From Chitinophagales bacterium (lineage in GTDB: Bacteria > Bacteroidota > Bacteroidia > Chitinophagales > JADIYW01): 64,000 nucleotides of DNA. The position numbers were made by a program, and so were the translations under genes. Shown piece by piece: positions 61,612-64,000 of the stretch (the first letter of the stretch is position 1; each line of letters begins with the position of its first letter). The notes beneath the pieces are model-generated. The model had not been told where the DNA came from. It saw only the letters and a list, made by a program, of their open reading frames with translations, and ran no database searches. The stretch is taken from positions 1,116,001 through 1,180,000 of the forward strand of contig JACJXT010000011.1 in NCBI GenBank assembly GCA_020636535.1. Reading direction: 5' to 3'.

Positions 61612-62913
61612 ATGTCTAGAAAATTGTATTTACTCTTATGCTTATTTTTAATTGTTGGCATTGCTCAAGCAGAACAAAAATATTTGGTTTCGTACGAGTT
61701 GGTAAAACAACACACCAAATCTAGTATCGATTCTATTTGGAAGGCACATAAAATTCCAAAATTGGTATTGCCAATAAACAATGATGTAGATATTTATGAA
61801 GTCATTTATTTAGTTCCTTGGATTGATAGCACAATGAGAAAAGCTTCTGCTATAGTTTATGTTCCTAGAAATGTAAAAAAAACAAATTCATTTCCTATTA
61901 TGATGTATGGTCATGGAACGGAAATTCATAAAGACAGAACCATTTCTGATGATAATGCACAGCAAGGTATTTGTTTAGGTTTTGCAACAGATGGTTACAT
62001 TGCACTACATCCAGATTATTATGGATTGGGAAAAGGTGAAGGAAAACACTTGTATCAACATGCTTGGTCAGAAGCAATGTCATTTATATATTTATTATAT
62101 GCATTTGATGAAATGAAAGATGTAATCAATATACAATACGATGGTCAGTTGTTTTTAACTGGATATTCGCAAGGTGGACATTCGTCTTTTGCAGCTCAAA
62201 AATATTTAGAAGCATTAAACGATCCAAGATTTCAGGTAACGGCAACTTCGCCAATGTCTGGTGCCTATAATATGGTAGGTGAGCAAGAAAAATATATGTT
62301 TCAAGAGTATCCAAGACCATTTTATTTGCCTTTTTTGTTGGTTTCGTACCAAGAAGCATACCATGTTTTAGATATAGATAATATATATGATATTTTTCGT
62401 TCTCCATTAGATACTTTGTTGCCAAAATTCTTTGAGAATAATAAAAATTTGTCCTATGGTGAGTTAGATAAAGCACTACCTAAAATTCCAAAAGATATTG
62501 TAAAACAAAAATATATAGATGAATATTTAAATAATCCGAATTTTGAATTTAAACAACGGCTTAAAGAAAATAGTTTAGACAAAAATTGGGTAGCGAAAGC
62601 ACCAACGCAATTGTGTTTTTGCAAAGGCGATAGGGAAGTGCATTACACCAATTCTATCGATGTGTATAATGAAATGACAAAAAAAGGGAAGGAAGATATT
62701 GTACTTCAAAACTTAAGTGATCATTTAGACCATAATACTTGTGCGGCCTTTTCTGTTTTAGCTACAAAATATTATTTCGATAGATTTAAAGATAAAGGCA
62801 AAAATCCAAAGATGAAGTCATTGCCAAAGTTTAAGCAGTTTCTTATGAATTTTGTTAAGAAAAAAGAAGAAAAGAAATACTTAGAAGAAGGCAAAGATGA
62901 TGCTAGGTTTTAA
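61612..62913 (+). CDS. Secreted alpha/beta hydrolase
   Basis: 433 residues. A signal peptide (LYLLLCLFLIVGIAQA) is followed by an alpha/beta-hydrolase domain. The front part has RKASAIVYVPRNVKKTNSFPIMMYGHGTEIHKDR, with the oxyanion-hole HGT, and IALHPDYYGLGKGEGKH. The nucleophile elbow is LTGYSQGGHSS (Ser186). Later APTQLCFCKGDREVHYTNS gives the acid region, and LSDHLDHNTC the probable catalytic His. The Lys-rich tail (KKKEEKKYLEEGKDDARF) is unusual. It is most like secreted lipases or prolyl-peptidase-like enzymes, and the substrate is unknown. Confidence 0.83.
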   Translation: MSRKLYLLLCLFLIVGIAQAEQKYLVSYELVKQHTKSSIDSIWKAHKIPKLVLPINNDVDIYEVIYLVPWIDSTMRKASAIVYVPRNVKKTNSFPIMMYGHGTEIHKDRTISDDNAQQGICLGFATDGYIALHPDYYGLGKGEGKHLYQHAWSEAMSFIYLLYAFDEMKDVINIQYDGQLFLTGYSQGGHSSFAAQKYLEALNDPRFQVTATSPMSGAYNMVGEQEKYMFQEYPRPFYLPFLLVSYQEAYHVLDIDNIYDIFRSPLDTLLPKFFENNKNLSYGELDKALPKIPKDIVKQKYIDEYLNNPNFEFKQRLKENSLDKNWVAKAPTQLCFCKGDREVHYTNSIDVYNEMTKKGKEDIVLQNLSDHLDHNTCAAFSVLATKYYFDRFKDKGKNPKMKSLPKFKQFLMNFVKKKEEKKYLEEGKDDARF

Positions 62914-62939
62914 ATCACAGGTACAAAATAAAGTAAAAA

Positions 62940-63166
62940 AACCTGAGTTATGGATTAAATTCTGCATAATTAACTGATAATCAATCGTCATTGCGAAATT
63001 TTGAGAGGAACGAACAAAATTGTGGCAATCTCAAACTATGAACTGCTATAAAGTAGATTACCTGTCTGCCGACAGGTAGACTTCGCTACTTTCATTCGCT
63101 CGTAAAGACGCTCTTTTTCTAATAATTGCTAGTTTATTCAAACTATTCTAATCCATAACTCAGGTT
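62940..63166. repeat. Interspersed repeat, copy 2, bounded by 18-bp inverted repeats
   Basis: AACCTGAGTTATGGATTA (62940-62957) and its exact reverse complement (63149-63166) enclose about 190 bases. The inner 62986-63120 aligns in inverse orientation with 23525-23695 and contains the palindrome ACCTGTCTGCCGACAGGT. It fills this 375-base gap between convergent genes, and no ORF is present. Confidence 0.75.
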
Positions 63167-63288
63167 AAAAAATAGTCTTTTTGTAACGGTGTTCTTCGTC
63201 CTTCCGTAATTTTGAGAACGAAAAATATACAGAATCTATTCTTCTATTAAATATTTTTCTAGAATGACGCCCAAATGAACAATGAGTT

Positions 63289-64000
63289 TTAGTTAATAAT
63301 TTCTTCTAGTAATTGCTTGGCAAAGTATGGTGCTAGTGAAACACCTTTAGTACCAAATCCGTTTAAAATATATAAATTTGGAATTGATTCGTGTTTGCCT
63401 ACAAATGGTCGTCTGTCTTTTGTGGTAGGACGAATGCCTGCTTTTTCTTCTACAATAGTATATTCACATTGAATAAGTTTATGCAATTTTTGTAGCAATT
63501 CTGTTTTTCCATTTTCGGTCATACTTTCACTTAAATCATTCCAAACAAAAGTAGTGCCTACATTGTATAAATCATTTCCTAGTGGTACTATAAATATATT
63601 TTTATTAATTATTTTATTTAACTGTAATGCTGGTGCATAAATAGTAAAATATTCACCTTTTGCACTTGAAAATGGATAGTCTTTAAAAGCGTTAGTCATT
63701 TTTGCTTTATATCCTTGGCAGTTAATAATATATTTATATTTTATATCATTATAAACATAACAACTTTCATTGGCTAACCACTGTGCTTTATTTTCATCAA
63801 ATGTAGCTTGACTTAATTTTTGTTGTGCTAATAATGTTTTTCTAAAATGTGCTGTGAGCTTTGCAACATCTATCCAAAATGATTGTTGAATAATGCCAGC
63901 ACCAAATGGTGTTTTTATATTTTGATGCACTGTTTCCACCACATCACCCATGTAATTTTGATAATCAACATCTACTTTTCTTTGATGCCAAAGTTCAATA
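63289..64000 (-). CDS. FAD-dependent oxidoreductase (DAO family), 5' end outside window
   Basis: The frame is open to the window edge, so only the C-terminal part is seen. It has FWIDVAKLTAHFRKTLLAQQK, YIINCQGYKAKMTNAFKDYPFSSAKGEYFTI and NIFIVPLGNDLYNVGTTFVWND. The closing EKAGIRPTTKDRRPFVGKHESIPNLYILNGFGTKGVSLAPYFAKQLLEEI is the FAD-binding end of amino-acid-oxidase-like proteins. The N-terminal Rossmann motif is outside. The substrate is unknown; a D-amino-acid or glycine oxidase-like role is possible. Confidence 0.85.
   Translation of the reverse strand, partial: IELWHQRKVDVDYQNYMGDVVETVHQNIKTPFGAGIIQQSFWIDVAKLTAHFRKTLLAQQKLSQATFDENKAQWLANESCYVYNDIKYKYIINCQGYKAKMTNAFKDYPFSSAKGEYFTIYAPALQLNKIINKNIFIVPLGNDLYNVGTTFVWNDLSESMTENGKTELLQKLHKLIQCEYTIVEEKAGIRPTTKDRRPFVGKHESIPNLYILNGFGTKGVSLAPYFAKQLLEEIIN

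Noticed and set aside
61898..62476. Minus-strand ORFs inside the alpha/beta hydrolase gene
   Set aside because: They lie wholly within a well-supported gene and show no domain.

Overview
The window is chromosomal DNA from a member of the Bacteroidota. Four things point there. The GC content is low (roughly one third by eye). Promoters look like TTG-N19-TAnnTTTG and Shine-Dalgarno sequences are scarce. The genes include a type IX secretion C-terminal domain, an OMP-beta-barrel TonB-like receptor, a fused HisB and a CxxxY-type CcmE. The order miaB / sigma-54 activator / lptE / large acidic protein / secG is one I associate with this phylum. I cannot place the genus; Chitinophagales- or Saprospirales-like is a guess.

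Layout. 1-2.7 kb: end of a histidine operon (hisC, hisB) with a RelE/ParE-type toxin-antitoxin pair wedged between the genes. 2.8-13.4 kb: small acidic lipoprotein, membrane protein, smc, cytochrome c maturation (ccmE, ccmF-like), a Rossmann protein and mutS2. 13.4-14.3 kb: a pRiA4b ORF-3-like gene flanked by a 57-bp duplication of the mutS2 3' end. 14.3-18.8 kb: folA, thyA, a secreted protein, a UbiA-like membrane protein and a class IV aminotransferase. 19-27.4 kb: a 1065-residue secreted caspase-like protein with six repeats, an ASCH ORF in frame behind the queE stop codon, queE, a TonB-type receptor, a DUF423 protein and ung.

27.4-37.5 kb is the most unusual part. A tRNA-Arg(UCU) gene has been invaded twice. 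A GIY-YIG nuclease ORF sits between a broken copy of the tRNA 5' half and the intact tRNA. A 9.6-kb integrative element then lies between two 48-bp copies of the tRNA 3' half. The element encodes a tyrosine integrase, an excisionase-like HTH protein and a rolling-circle HUH Rep. It also carries iteron-like repeats, two tandem promoter-hairpin-terminator units that look like small RNA genes, and a possible leader-peptide attenuator. Its cargo is a type ISP-like restriction-modification enzyme split in two around a DUF1016 nuclease, followed by two coupled Cys-rich unknowns.

37.5-50.9 kb: phoH, a SAM-hydrolase-family gene, a monooxygenase-like protein, glpD, DUF2804, kdsC, a UbiA prenyltransferase, maf, a thioredoxin-like protein, miaB, a sigma-54 activator, lptE, a repeat protein and secG. 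51-64 kb: a large T9SS cargo protein, trpE behind a Trp-Trp-Trp leader-peptide attenuator, a nucleoside transporter, an LptF/G permease, DUF389, pssA, a secreted alpha/beta hydrolase and the end of an FAD oxidoreductase.

A small palindrome (core CCTGTC..GACAGG) is scattered through the window. It is inserted in the broken tRNA copy and in one of two copies of a longer interspersed repeat. All calls come from reading the sequence; no database search or folding calculation was run.
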